Source: a virus
Direction: 5' to 3' (one strand)
Virus record (IMG/VR): IMGVR_UViG_3300042691_052380
Location: 1-20,319 of that record
Length of the DNA stretch: 20,319 nucleotides
The position numbers and the translations under genes are program-made. This document shows, in pieces, positions 10,817 through 18,080 of this stretch (positions are counted from its first letter, which is position 1; every line of letters begins with the position of its first letter). The notes under the pieces were generated by a model. The model searched no databases and was not told the origin of the DNA. It saw nothing but the letters and a program-made list of their open reading frames with translations.

Positions 10817-11179
10817 TCAAGCATTTTCTTTCCAGCAATCAATAATTGCTCTTCCATTGTCATCAAAGCGAAAAATTGCCCACTGACAGTAGTGCGTGCC
10901 AAAAGCAATGGCCTGCTCTTCGCTAATGCCTGTCACTGCCCAACTAGGCTCTTGCCAAGAGCCGTCAGGAGACCGTCCCACCACTTCCTCCATTGAAACG
11001 CCTGGGAGCTGCTGCAGGCGTCTTTGGAGAGAGCGATGCAGGGAAAGGTTTGTGGCATCATCTAAGGGCTCTGAGAAAGGGCAGCAGGCAGTGATGACAA
11101 ACGTGGGAAGCGCAGATGGCCGCCAGGGCTTGCCTTGTAAATCAACGAGAATAGTAGAGGCAAAAACTTGAGCGAGCAT
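10817..11179 (-). CDS. DUF3293-family protein, 120 aa
   Basis: The family signature is clear: TFVITACCPFSEPLDDATN (residues about 26-44), then LSLHRSLQRRLQQL, VVGRSPDGSWQEPSWAVTGI (about 66-85), and EQAIAFGTHYCQWAIFRF near the C-terminus. Single domain of normal length. DUF3293 proteins occur in bacteria and some phages, and their function is not established. It ends two bases after the terminator at 10786-10815 on the convergent strand. Confidence 0.85.
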   Translation of the reverse strand: MLAQVFASTILVDLQGKPWRPSALPTFVITACCPFSEPLDDATNLSLHRSLQRRLQQLPGVSMEEVVGRSPDGSWQEPSWAVTGISEEQAIAFGTHYCQWAIFRFDDNGRAIIDCWKENA

Positions 11180-11187
11180 GAAGATGA

Positions 11188-11217
11188 GAAGATAAAAGAA
11201 AAGTGCCTATTGGCACT
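11188..11217 (-). terminator. Terminator after the 85-aa gene
   Basis: Minus strand: AGTGCC (11217-11212) pairs with GGCACT (11207-11202) around AATA, followed by TTTCTTTTATCTT. It separates the 11237 gene from the DUF3293 gene. Confidence 0.7.
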
Positions 11218-11236
11218 GGCGGAAGCTTTGTTAGCA

Positions 11237-11494
11237 CTAAAACTTATCAAGCCATTGTTGAATCTTTTGCAATGCAGACTGTTCGTCGTTGCATTTACAT
11301 TTGCGAAACTTAGCAGTGTTTAGGCTTTTAGAAATTAGCTCCAATTTGCCATCAGAAAGGCAAAAGATGCCATATCTTGAATTGTGAAAAATGTTGTTAA
11401 TCCATAGCGCCGGGCTATCAGCGCTCACTTTGAAAAAGACAGAGCTGTGACCACCAAGAGACATGGTTTCGGAGTGGATGTAAGGGAAAGTCAT
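11237..11494 (-). CDS. Small hypothetical protein, 85 aa
   Basis: No family recognised. The start MTFP is identical, with its ATGACTTTCCC codons, to that of the gene at 13434. The middle (SPALWINNIFHNSRYGIFCL) looks like a small beta sheet, and the C-terminus is a charged helix (QSALQKIQQWLDKF). The ATG at 11494 is preferred over an in-frame TTG at 11515 that overlaps the previous gene. Confidence 0.6.
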   Translation of the reverse strand: MTFPYIHSETMSLGGHSSVFFKVSADSPALWINNIFHNSRYGIFCLSDGKLELISKSLNTAKFRKCKCNDEQSALQKIQQWLDKF

Positions 11495-11501
11495 TTTAGT
11501 C

Positions 11502-11690
11502 TCAGTTGTTTTCAATAACGCGGAAGTCGGGATCGTTATTCTTCTTTATCCATCGACATTGATTTAGTTCAGGAAACACTACAAAAAGCTTGTCGTGATG
11601 GTCCTGCTCAACAATGCCAGTGACGAGTTTGGCGCCAATACGGCTTTTGCCTTTCTTGCTGATGGCAAGAATGTTGATTGAGTCTTGCAT
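11502..11690 (-). CDS. Small hypothetical protein, 62 aa
   Basis: Beta-rich composition (NILAISKKGKSRIGAKLVTG, KLFVVFPELNQCRWI) ending KKNNDPDFRVIENN. The last motif has a homologous remnant at 12849-12905 (NKDNDPDFRIIGDD), so this is one of at least two related genes. Possibly a small SH3-like fold; the function is unknown. Confidence 0.65.
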   Translation of the reverse strand: MQDSINILAISKKGKSRIGAKLVTGIVEQDHHDKLFVVFPELNQCRWIKKNNDPDFRVIENN

Positions 11691-11737
11691 AGTTTGAAGG
11701 AGAGGAACGGGACGCTTTGATGCGCCCCTCGTCTAAA

Positions 11738-11992
11738 TCAAGCAGCTTCAGAAGCCCAGCATTTCACGAGATACATAATATCGTCGCTGGTCTTATTGAA
11801 GAGACGGCTGAGGGTTTCCATTTTGCGACCCATCATCATCTGGCCATCTTCATGCTTGGCGATGCAGGCAACGCCCACTACAAAGAAGCCGCAGCCAGGT
11901 TTGCCTTCATTGATGAACTTGGCAATCAAAGAGATGAGCTGCTCTTCATCGTGCTTGATGAGCAGGCCGCCAGCGTTAACAGTGAATTCCAT
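11738..11992 (-). CDS. Small hypothetical protein, 84 aa
   Basis: Helical protein with a hydrophobic, Gly/Cys-containing centre (KPGCGFFVVGVACIAKHEDG), a Met run (QMMMGRKMETL) and a helical end. No family recognised. It is bounded upstream by the hairpin at 12049-12068 and downstream by a short hairpin (GGG-CGC/GCG-CCC, 11709-11728). Confidence 0.6.
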   Translation of the reverse strand: MEFTVNAGGLLIKHDEEQLISLIAKFINEGKPGCGFFVVGVACIAKHEDGQMMMGRKMETLSRLFNKTSDDIMYLVKCWASEAA

Positions 11993-12048
11993 GGTGAAAA
12001 GCAGAGGAGAGGCTCGCGCCCCGTTGACTTGCTAACAATACAGCCAAG

Positions 12049-12068
12049 AGGCCCCGTTTCCGGGGCCT
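12049..12068. terminator. Strong hairpin after the scrambled gene pair
   Basis: AGGCCCCG 12049-12056 pairs with CGGGGCCT 12061-12068 around TTTC. Little T-run on either strand (TCTTGG on minus), so termination may be incomplete. Confidence 0.55.
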
Positions 12069-12085
12069 GTAATAATGCTTAACAA

Positions 12086-12181
12086 TTAGGCCAGTTGCTC
12101 CTGAAGACGCCTCCACATCCATTGCTCCTTGGTAGAAGGGCGAAGTAGCTCATAGCCCTCGTGGTCCACGATGGCATCGCC
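12086..12181 (-). pseudogene. Truncated copy of the 3' end of the 12911-13213 gene
   Basis: Reads GDAIVDHEGYELLRPSTKEQ and continues WMWRRLQEQLA then stop. 28 of 31 residues match the C-terminus of the 100-aa gene at 12911-13213. The nucleotide match ends abruptly at 12181, where unrelated sequence (an in-place Asp-rich gene, 12275) joins. A partial tandem duplication with later deletion explains it. Confidence 0.8.
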
Positions 12182-12275
12182 CCGCAGTTTCATCATCATC
12201 GTCATACCAATACCAACCTTCAGTGAGCTCTGTGCCTTTGCAGCAGTCTTCGTTGAAGAAATCAATAAGGATCAT
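12150..12275 (-). CDS. Chimeric small ORF, 41 aa
   Basis: ATG at 12275 overlaps the stop of the upstream gene (ATGA), and the first 32 codons look genuine (MILIDFFNEDCCKGTEL, EGWYWYDDDDE). After that the frame enters the duplicated fragment 12086-12181 out of frame and stops after nine more codons (RCHRGPRGL). The original C-terminus has probably been replaced, so the product may be non-functional. Confidence 0.5.
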   Translation of the reverse strand: MILIDFFNEDCCKGTELTEGWYWYDDDDETAGRCHRGPRGL

Positions 12276-12673
12276 GAAAACTCTCCAATGATGTAGTCAT
12301 AAGTACCTTCGCCATGACCAATACAATGCCAATGATCAATGATGTGCCTGGCGAGATTATTTGGACCTTGCATTGCATTGTTGACTAGCCACGAATTCTG
12401 CCCCCATGGATGATTCCAGCTTCGCTCAGTGACAACTTTCATGAAATCAACCAAGCTAATTTGATCGCCATATTCGTTCTTTATGCACCATTCTTCGCAT
12501 AGCTTGTTTTCAATCAAAGCTTGCACGTCTTGCCAACTGCAAATGCCTTCTTCTGGCACCACGTGAAGACTAAAACACCAGCCTCCAGAGCTTTTACCAA
12601 GGTGAATGGGCGGCTCGTCTTCTTTGCCACAATGAAAGCATTTTGGAGCGTGAAGATAATAATTAGTTCCCAT
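12272..12673 (-). CDS. Conserved phage protein with zinc-ribbon-like CxxC, 133 aa
   Basis: The start MGTNYYLHAPKCFHCGKEDE and the following IHLGKSSGGWCFSLHVVPEE are hallmarks of a family I know from many phages and bacteria. It has a CxxC knuckle at C12/C15 and conserved GWCFSLH. The function is not established. The ATG overlaps the stop of the 58-aa gene (TAATG) and the stop overlaps the next start (ATGA). Confidence 0.8.
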   Translation of the reverse strand: MGTNYYLHAPKCFHCGKEDEPPIHLGKSSGGWCFSLHVVPEEGICSWQDVQALIENKLCEEWCIKNEYGDQISLVDFMKVVTERSWNHPWGQNSWLVNNAMQGPNNLARHIIDHWHCIGHGEGTYDYIIGEFS

Positions 12674-12849
12674 TATTCTTCTCCATTGTCAAGCTCTGCA
12701 AAAGCATCGCGCAGAAAATCGATAAAGTGCTGCTTATGCACATGATTGAAAACATGAGAGGCATAAGCTCGCCCTTCTTCTTCCTCGTAAACCATAAAAC
12801 TCCTCCACCATTCTTCAGTGAAGCGCATAAGCTTTTCATCGCTAATCAT
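12673..12849 (-). CDS. Small hypothetical protein, 58 aa
   Basis: Acidic and aromatic: MISDEKLMRFTEEWWRSFMV, then a Glu run, HVFNHVHKQHF and a helical acidic tail. No family recognised. The start ATG shares bases with the stop of the remnant reading frame at 12849-12905, and its stop TAA shares an A with the next ATG, both typical of coupled phage genes. Confidence 0.6.
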   Translation of the reverse strand: MISDEKLMRFTEEWWRSFMVYEEEEGRAYASHVFNHVHKQHFIDFLRDAFAELDNGEE

Positions 12850-12905
12850 TAGTCGTCTCCAATAATGCGAAAGTCGGGGTCATTGTCTTTGTTGATCCAA
12901 TGCTT
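12849..12905 (-). pseudogene. Remnant of a paralog of the 11502-11690 gene
   Basis: Reads KHWINKDNDPDFRIIGDD and stop, matching CRWIKKNNDPDFRVIENN at the end of the 62-aa gene. No start codon lies upstream in this frame. The rest of the gene is lost, replaced by the end of the 12911 gene. The overlap of its stop with the next ATG (TAATG) preserves the old gene junction. Confidence 0.65.
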
Positions 12906-12910
12906 AACAC

Positions 12911-13213
12911 TCAGGCCAGTTGCTCCTGGAGGCGCTTCCACATCCATTGTTCCCTGATAGAAGGGCGAAGCAGCTCATAGCCCTCGTGGTCAACGATGGC
13001 ATCGCCAGCGCTATCTACGTGCCCTTCTAGCTCCCGCTGCCAGATGCCTCTGCAGGCCCCATCGGGGCCGAAGATGCCAATGGTGTCCTCTCGGTCTTCC
13101 ATCGCTTGTCGTACGTGAAAGACAAACTGCTGGAGCGAGGCAGCTTGGTAGCTGCCTCTTGTGCAGGAGAAATACGGGCCGTTGTCTTGGTAGGTGCGGA
13201 TGGTAGTGATCAT
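12911..13213 (-). CDS. Small hypothetical protein, 100 aa
   Basis: Begins MITTIRTYQDNGPYFSCTRG. Residues about 45-60 (IGIFGPDGACRGIWQRE) and the end (WMWKRLQEQLA) are the recognisable parts. No family assigned. Its C-terminal 31 codons are duplicated at 12086-12181. The ATG overlaps the preceding stop (ATGA). Confidence 0.65.
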   Translation of the reverse strand: MITTIRTYQDNGPYFSCTRGSYQAASLQQFVFHVRQAMEDREDTIGIFGPDGACRGIWQRELEGHVDSAGDAIVDHEGYELLRPSIREQWMWKRLQEQLA

Positions 13214-13434
13214 TGGTCGTAAGTGGAAAGGGGCTCGTCTTCGACAGAAAAGGCAAGTTGTTTGAGCTGGTCCAGAGCTGCTTGGATGATATAGCCCCTG
13301 CTGGCGGAGCTTTCATCAAGCAGTTCTTCTAAAGCTCTAATTTCATCGTGCAGTTCTTCAACGGAAGAGAAAGTGCGTGCTGCGTAAGGCACGCCATATT
13401 CATCTTCTGAAACGAAAGAAACTGGGAAAGTCAT
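13210..13434 (-). CDS. Small acidic protein, 74 aa
   Basis: MTFPVSFVSEDEYGVPYAAR then an amphipathic Glu/Leu helix (VEELHDEIRALEELLDES) and a second helix. No family recognised; helical and probably dimeric. The ATG at 13434 is preferred because the codons ATGACTTTCCC are shared with the gene at 11494 and the start context CTCTGATCATG recurs in the window. Confidence 0.6.
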   Translation of the reverse strand: MTFPVSFVSEDEYGVPYAARTFSSVEELHDEIRALEELLDESSASRGYIIQAALDQLKQLAFSVEDEPLSTYDQ

Positions 13435-13454
13435 GATCAGAGAGGGGCAGGAAA

Positions 13455-13784
13455 TCACAAATGTTCTTCAATAAGACTTGCTAGTTCTTCAAAGCTTGCT
13501 CCTTCATCGTTCCAAGAAGAAACGTAGTAGCCAGCAAGGTAAGGATTGGGCACATCAAGCCCTGCCCACTGCTGCACTGATAAAGGCAAAATGCCTCCTT
13601 CGGTTTCAAAGCTGTAGCAGCCACCAACATCATGATGCCATTGTTGGTTGGTCTCCTTGATGTAGAGATCAGTGAGCACGCCAAGGCAGCAGAATTTACC
13701 ATTGCTGCGAAGGTTTTCTCTGCCTTGCTGGTAATCGCCAGAACGAAGAGCTTTGGTCCAGGCTTGCTTGATAGAGGGATTCAT
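13455..13784 (-). CDS. Conserved phage protein of the C-C-L-G-V-L type, 109 aa
   Basis: The pattern W-x-x-A-L-R-S-G-x-Y-x-Q-G-R-x-x-L-R, then GKFCCLGVLTDLY (residues about 30-42), LPLSVQQWAGLD (about 68-79) and a final WNDEGASFEELASLIEEHL is a family found in many phages and bacteria. Function is not known to me. Two bases separate it from the upstream stop (TGATCATG). Confidence 0.8.
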   Translation of the reverse strand: MNPSIKQAWTKALRSGDYQQGRENLRSNGKFCCLGVLTDLYIKETNQQWHHDVGGCYSFETEGGILPLSVQQWAGLDVPNPYLAGYYVSSWNDEGASFEELASLIEEHL

Positions 13785-13786
13785 GA

Positions 13787-14026
13787 TCAGCCGTTGATGA
13801 TGGAGTTGAAGAATTGCTCAGCTTCCCACTTATGGTCAAAGATGCCGTAGGAAGTGGTGTGGATGGAAAGCTCTGTAATGCGCTCCCAGCCATACGCTTC
13901 CCATTTGCGAGAACCATCGGCGCACAGATACTGCTGCACGCCATAGCCACTGTGTTGCGCTTGGCGATCAGCCTCAAGCTTGGCGAGATAGGGATCTTCG
14001 CGGTGATTTTCGTAGGAGCGGTGCAT
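13787..14026 (-). CDS. Small hypothetical protein, 79 aa
   Basis: Starts MHRSYENHREDPYLAKLEAD; rich in Tyr, Trp and His (KWEAYGWERITELSIHT, DHKWEAEQFFNSI). No family recognised. The ATG at 14026 is preferred because the upstream extension to 14098 crosses the hairpin at 14063-14080 and reads poorly. Confidence 0.6.
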   Translation of the reverse strand: MHRSYENHREDPYLAKLEADRQAQHSGYGVQQYLCADGSRKWEAYGWERITELSIHTTSYGIFDHKWEAEQFFNSIING

Positions 14027-14062
14027 GGTTTTGGTTGCGAACAAGAGAACAATAATTTGGGA

Positions 14063-14080
14063 GGGGCCGTGGTCGGCCCC
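14063..14080. terminator. GC hairpin between small genes
   Basis: GGGGCCG 14063-14069 pairs with CGGCCCC 14074-14080 around TGGT. No T-run on minus; probably an attenuating or transcript-stabilising hairpin. Confidence 0.45.
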
Positions 14081-14094
14081 GTCGTCACAAAGCT

Positions 14095-14385
14095 TCACAC
14101 AAGCTCAACGCGATCAATGGCGAAGTCAGGGTGGAGCTGCTGGCAAATGGAACGTGCCTGTTCAGCAGAAAAGGTGATGTATGAAAGAGCGTCATTGCGC
14201 TGATTTCTACGACAGAAGCCATAGCAGATGAACTTACGCTCTACAGGCTCAATAGTTTTAATGATGTAGGAAGGGCGGGAATCTGCAACGTGCTGCTGAG
14301 CCTGCTCAGGAGAGGCTGCATCAATGAGAAGCTCGCACTGGCCGCCATTGCGGGAGTTGGTGCAGAGGATGGAATAGGAGACCAT
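14095..14385 (-). CDS. Small hypothetical protein, 96 aa
   Basis: Begins MVSYSILCTNSRNGGQCELL and has two similar halves, each a beta strand followed by an A-x-x-A-x-x helix (ASPEQAQQHVAD and SAEQARSICQQL). The repeat suggests a small duplicated alpha/beta fold. Function unknown. Confidence 0.6.
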   Translation of the reverse strand: MVSYSILCTNSRNGGQCELLIDAASPEQAQQHVADSRPSYIIKTIEPVERKFICYGFCRRNQRNDALSYITFSAEQARSICQQLHPDFAIDRVELV

Positions 14386-14390
14386 GGAAG

Positions 14391-14460
14391 AAAAACAAAG
14401 GGAGGCGTCGCCGCCTGTGAGAAGAACAATACAGCATGGCAGGGCCTCTATCGAGGCCTG
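14391..14460 (-). terminator. Two hairpins between the 69-aa and 96-aa genes
   Basis: GGCCTC 14443-14448 with GAGGCC 14453-14458, and AGGCG/CGCCT around 14402-14415 followed on the minus strand by CCCTTTGTTTTTCTT. The second has the better T-rich tail and is the likelier terminator. Confidence 0.55.
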
Positions 14461-14670
14461 TTACAAACCGTCATAAAGGCTCTCAACGCGAAAGGGCCGG
14501 AGCCGGCCCATGCGGAGAGCAGTTTCCTTCACGAACTGCTGGCTATTGGTTTTAGTGTTTTTGATCTTATGCAGGCCGGTTTCCGTGATTTTCACGACGG
14601 TGTATTCGCCTCGCCATTGCTGAAAGCCTGGATCGTAGAGATCAACGAGGGTTCCAATGGGAAATGGCAT
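14461..14670 (-). CDS. Small hypothetical protein, 69 aa
   Basis: MPFPIGTLVDLYDPGFQQWR and EYTVVKITETGLHKIKN give a strand-rich pattern like a small SH3-type barrel. No family assigned. It is preceded by a gene-free 100 bp with the hairpin at 14735-14760. Confidence 0.6.
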   Translation of the reverse strand: MPFPIGTLVDLYDPGFQQWRGEYTVVKITETGLHKIKNTKTNSQQFVKETALRMGRLRPFRVESLYDGL

Positions 14671-14734
14671 GGTAGTATGAGGATTCCCAACAATTATCTT
14701 TGTGGGGCGTTACCGGCGACAGAGCACGCCGTGA

Positions 14735-14760
14735 GGGCTAGGCCTCGTGAAGCCTAGCCC
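14735..14760. terminator. 9-bp GC-rich hairpin ending the helicase operon
   Basis: GGGCTAGGC 14735-14743 pairs perfectly with GCCTAGCCC 14752-14760 around CTCGTGAA. It lies just after the 14771 stop on the minus strand. No T-run, so Rho-dependent or mRNA-stabilising roles are possible. Confidence 0.5.
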
Positions 14761-14770
14761 AGCTCTGCCT

Positions 14771-15454
14771 TTATAAAGCTAGTCCTGACAGTTCTTCCAT
14801 GAGCTGCAGACACCAGGCTTGGCCTTTCTTAGCGAGAAGCTTTTGAGCAGTTGAGCTTGGATCTTTGAGCTGAATGGAGGGGATGTCTTTGATGATGCCA
14901 GCTTCAATGGCAGCAGCACGAGCGCTTTTGATTTTGCCAGTCTTGACGCATTCAAAGATTTCTGGGGCATCACGGGCCAAGCGACGGAGGATGTAGGACC
15001 GGGAATTGCCGTGTTGTCCAAAGCTTACATGGTCAGCTTTGGTTCCTCCGTGTGATCCCAGCGGCTCAGCATCAACATCCTGCGCAGCTTTAAACAAGCC
15101 TGTTGCGGAGTCCCGATTTTTTCCGTCCGTAGAGCCATGAGTAGGCAGCGGGTCGGCCTCTGTCAAGACAGCAATTAACCATTTTGCACTTGAAGCCATC
15201 GCATGCGAAGAACCAGCGACTGCGCTTAAGCATTTCTCAAACAAGCCAAGATCCTTGATTCCGAGGCCATCTTTGTGCCGCATAAATTGCCGCAGACCAT
15301 CAAACTTGCGCTCTTCTCCATTGACGGCATCTTTGTACTTTTCGTACAACTTGCCATCAACGATTTCCCTCATGTAAAAATAAAAGGCTTTCTCTCCTAC
15401 TGCATTTTCAAGGTCGTTTGCAATGGAGCGAGCAGAAAATACTGTGAAGCTCAT
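14771..15454 (-). CDS. Putative DNA-binding protein downstream of the helicase, 227 aa
   Basis: Two halves. The first 90 residues are helical. After a linker with GSTDGKNRDSATG, the segment NSRSYILRRLARDAPEIFEC followed by VKTGKIKSARAAAIEAGI (about 150-187) is a helix-turn-helix-like motif common in proteins of phages and plasmids. The ATG at 15454 overlaps the helicase stop (ATGA), so the two are co-translated and may act together in replication or recombination; that partnership is inferred. Upstream in-frame starts would lie inside the helicase gene. Confidence 0.65.
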   Translation of the reverse strand: MSFTVFSARSIANDLENAVGEKAFYFYMREIVDGKLYEKYKDAVNGEERKFDGLRQFMRHKDGLGIKDLGLFEKCLSAVAGSSHAMASSAKWLIAVLTEADPLPTHGSTDGKNRDSATGLFKAAQDVDAEPLGSHGGTKADHVSFGQHGNSRSYILRRLARDAPEIFECVKTGKIKSARAAAIEAGIIKDIPSIQLKDPSSTAQKLLAKKGQAWCLQLMEELSGLAL

Positions 15455-17388
15455 GCCACTCCCTCTGCAATTTCTTCCGCCTTTTTTACCCATGCACGCT
15501 TCTGTTCAAGAGATGCTTTTGGGAAGGTAACGCCAGCAGTTTTAAGGCCAGCTAGGCGGTTGATGTCGCCACGTACTTTGCGGAAAGCCAAATCGTTATC
15601 GTCAATGGCGCGATACTTGTCAACCTTGAAGCGAATCAAATTAGTCCAGTAGACAGCCCTTTCACCAAGCCTTTTTAGCTCTTCCTCGTAGGACAAAACG
15701 GTTTCAATTTCCTCTTCCATTTGACTCGTAAGCTGTTCTGGCGTAACGCCGAGGCACTTGCAGCGTTCGTTGATTTGATGAATGGCGTAAGATTCCGCAT
15801 CCTCGTCACCACGAAGAAACAGCCCCAAAACATGCTCTGTCCAATGAGAATCAACGAAGCACTCCGCTGCCCGTTCATGGACGCGCATTGCTTCAATGAC
15901 TTCGTGCCATTGTGAATAATCCTCGCTCCCCCTAAAAACGCCAACACTGGTTTCAGAAGACGTGACAGTGCCCAGCTCACGCTTCTTGTCACTCGCAGTC
16001 TCTTTTGCTTCATTTCCACCTTCAAAGGCTTCTGGCAAGTCTCCGCAAGCGTCTTGCACTTGCTTCTCAATGTTCCGAGCGATGTACCGAAGCTTGGGAT
16101 GGGCGGGCACTACTACATAGGCAATAGTGTCAGAGATGCGAACATCAGCGTATTGCCGATTGTGCGCGTTCAATGGAATCCGGCGGATGGCACGCCCAAC
16201 CACTTGGATAAAATGAAGGACAGTCATAATGGCGCTCAAATAGGCAACCACCTTGATCTGGGGAATGTCCACGCCCTCAGAGATCATGCCCACCGACACG
16301 ATCACGTCAGGCTTGTCAGCAGCATTCTCCCTGCATTGCTTGGCAATTTTCTCCAGCTTCTTCGCGCCATTGTTGTCATCGCTTACGACGACAGATACGC
16401 GATAGCCAGGACGAAGCTCTTGAATGTAATCAGCAATACGGCGGGCCTCTTTTACACTTTTCGCAACGCAAAGTAAAATGCTCATATTCTTGCGTTCGCA
16501 GGACAATTCAATTTGTTTACGAGTGCGAGAAAGAAGCGTGAGGGATTCGTCAATGACGCGCCTCACTGTTTCATTTTTACTTGGAGACTGGCTTTCGACA
16601 TCAAAGTGAAGATGGCGCCCAAGAGGAGTGTCACACCGCTTTGCCCATTCTTCCCATTCTTCAACGGTCTGCCATTTTGCACTAGGGAATTTAGGCAAGT
16701 CTTCATGAAACTCGCAAACTTTACCGTCAGGACTGCGATAGCGTGATCCCCAAAACTTGAACTTCACCGGCACAGTACCACGAGTAGAGGGTTCGCGGAG
16801 ATCCTTGTCGTAGCTATACACGTAATCGGCGGCAATCCGACCATCTTCTTGGTAGTAATCTTCTCCACGGATATTTTGACTTCCATATAACACTGCAATT
16901 TTGCCCTCACGCTTCCATGGCGTACCACTTAGGAAGATTGCGTGCTCAGACATTTCCACGAGCTTATCTACCGCCAATCCCCATTGAGCAGTTTGCTCTG
17001 CGTGATGAAATTCATCAATGATGGCGATGATGCCAGAAACGGGGCGGGAGAGTAGTGCCTCTTCAACCTTGTTGTAACCTTGATAAGTTGACACCCATAC
17101 GTCGGTGTCATGAGGGAAATTAGTGTCGTCTGTGACGTTCACCCTCTTGCCATCAAGACTAAGCCTTTCAAAAGTCTTCTTCCATCCCACGCGGGTGCCA
17201 CAGTTGGGAGTCAGAACGACAATTAGATCAGCCTTTCCACGCTCGACAAGTTGAAGAGCGGCTGACGCACTGCAGAGTGACTTTCCAGAACCAGTGCAGG
17301 CTTCAATAACAAAAAGCTTGCGATTGTTTTCAAGAAATTCAGGAATGCAAAGGCGAATGGCTTGCTCTTGCCACTTACGTAAGTTCAT
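15451..17388 (-). CDS. SF2 DNA/RNA helicase (DEAD/DEAH type), 645 aa
   Basis: An ATP-driven helicase with motifs in order: Q-like LRKWQEQAI (residues 3-11), Walker A ACTGSGKS (30-37), motif Ia LTPNCGTRVGW, motif II IIDEFHHAEQT (near 145), motif III LSGTPWKREG (near 175), and motifs V and VI ISEGVDIPQIKVV and HFIQVVGRAIRR (near 390-420). The layout resembles UvsW- and RecG-like or type-III-restriction-like helicases used in phage replication and repair. The last 200 residues are a helical extension without recognised motifs. The ATG at 17388 lies 14 nt inside the end of the HNH gene. The window shows no methylase or nuclease domain that would make it a restriction subunit. Confidence 0.88.
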   Translation of the reverse strand: MNLRKWQEQAIRLCIPEFLENNRKLFVIEACTGSGKSLCSASAALQLVERGKADLIVVLTPNCGTRVGWKKTFERLSLDGKRVNVTDDTNFPHDTDVWVSTYQGYNKVEEALLSRPVSGIIAIIDEFHHAEQTAQWGLAVDKLVEMSEHAIFLSGTPWKREGKIAVLYGSQNIRGEDYYQEDGRIAADYVYSYDKDLREPSTRGTVPVKFKFWGSRYRSPDGKVCEFHEDLPKFPSAKWQTVEEWEEWAKRCDTPLGRHLHFDVESQSPSKNETVRRVIDESLTLLSRTRKQIELSCERKNMSILLCVAKSVKEARRIADYIQELRPGYRVSVVVSDDNNGAKKLEKIAKQCRENAADKPDVIVSVGMISEGVDIPQIKVVAYLSAIMTVLHFIQVVGRAIRRIPLNAHNRQYADVRISDTIAYVVVPAHPKLRYIARNIEKQVQDACGDLPEAFEGGNEAKETASDKKRELGTVTSSETSVGVFRGSEDYSQWHEVIEAMRVHERAAECFVDSHWTEHVLGLFLRGDEDAESYAIHQINERCKCLGVTPEQLTSQMEEEIETVLSYEEELKRLGERAVYWTNLIRFKVDKYRAIDDNDLAFRKVRGDINRLAGLKTAGVTFPKASLEQKRAWVKKAEEIAEGVA

Positions 17389-17596
17389 GGTCAAACGATG
17401 CAGATTTAAAAAGATTGCACCGTCTGCAACACGCAACGCCATTATCAAGAGTGGTGGTGCCACCTTGACTAAATGGAACTACGTGATCAATTTGAGTGAG
17501 AAGTCCTGGCTGCAGCTTTTCGCCGCAATAGCAGCAGGTCCAGTGATCTCTCACAAGAATCTGCAAGCGTTGCCTTTTAGAGAACAGACGACTCAT
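17375..17596 (-). CDS. HNH nuclease, small zinc-containing type, 73 aa
   Basis: Single HNH domain: CCYCGEKLQPG gives the first CxxC pair, then IDHVVPFSQGGTTTLDN (the D-H and N of HNH) and ACCRRCN the second CxxC, in the order of McrA-like HNH nucleases. Basic N-terminus (SRLFSKRQRLQILVRD). The ATG at 17596 is preferred over upstream options because the domain begins just after it. It overlaps the helicase start by 14 nt, so the nuclease and helicase are co-expressed. Confidence 0.82.
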   Translation of the reverse strand: MSRLFSKRQRLQILVRDHWTCCYCGEKLQPGLLTQIDHVVPFSQGGTTTLDNGVACCRRCNLFKSASFDHELT

Positions 17597-17667
17597 AGTC
17601 AAACGACACGCGCTAAAACGCGTTTCCCAGACGGGATCGGCAAAACCGACTCGCAAAGCTTAGCATT

Positions 17668-17690
17668 AAAAAAAGGCCCCTTGCGGGGCC
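17668..17690 (-). terminator. Strong terminator before the HNH-helicase operon
   Basis: Minus strand: GGCCCC (17690-17685) pairs with GGGGCC (17680-17675) around GCAA, then seven T. It ends the operon 19388-17695. Confidence 0.85.
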
Positions 17691-17694
17691 TCGA

Positions 17695-18066
17695 TTAGTT
17701 GGTGACGTTTGCGCAGAGGGCAGCGACCATATTGGCTTCGCCTGGTTTAGCGCCTTTTGCCACGGGACTGCGCCAGCCCTGCCATTGCTTGTCTTGAAGC
17801 ACGTTCACTTTGAGCAGAGGGCAGCTCACTGCAATGGGCACAGGCGTTTGAGCGCTTTCGTCTTTGCATTGACGAGTGGTAGTCCTGACGCCATCGGAAG
17901 AGAGCTTCCATGAGCCCCATGCGTAGTGGCAATCGCCAAATTTACGCTCAGTGGCAGTTTGCCCTTCTTTGATGATGCGCTCAAGAAGCGCTTCTTCTCT
18001 GGAGGGAGCCTGTTGTTGCACGGGAGGCAGTTCGGGCAGGGCAGTTGCGAGAAGGAGGGAAAGCAT
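17695..18066 (-). CDS. Secreted small protein, 123 aa
   Basis: A short N-terminal hydrophobic stretch (MLSLLLATALPELPP) looks like a signal peptide, followed by a Gln/Pro linker and a body with four cysteines (FGDCHYAWGSW, TRQCKDES, VSCPLL, ALCANV) that could form two disulphides. No family recognised. The ATG at 18066 is chosen; an in-frame TTG at 18084 would overlap the previous stop. Export in a phage-infected cell suggests envelope or lysis involvement, inferred. Confidence 0.6.
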   Translation of the reverse strand: MLSLLLATALPELPPVQQQAPSREEALLERIIKEGQTATERKFGDCHYAWGSWKLSSDGVRTTTRQCKDESAQTPVPIAVSCPLLKVNVLQDKQWQGWRSPVAKGAKPGEANMVAALCANVTN

Positions 18067-18080
18067 GGTTTTGGGAAGAA

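Noticed and set aside
15451-17596. Restriction-modification or defence system from the helicase and HNH genes
   Set aside because: No methyltransferase or specificity domain is present; the pair fits phage replication/repair and a small HNH gene equally well.
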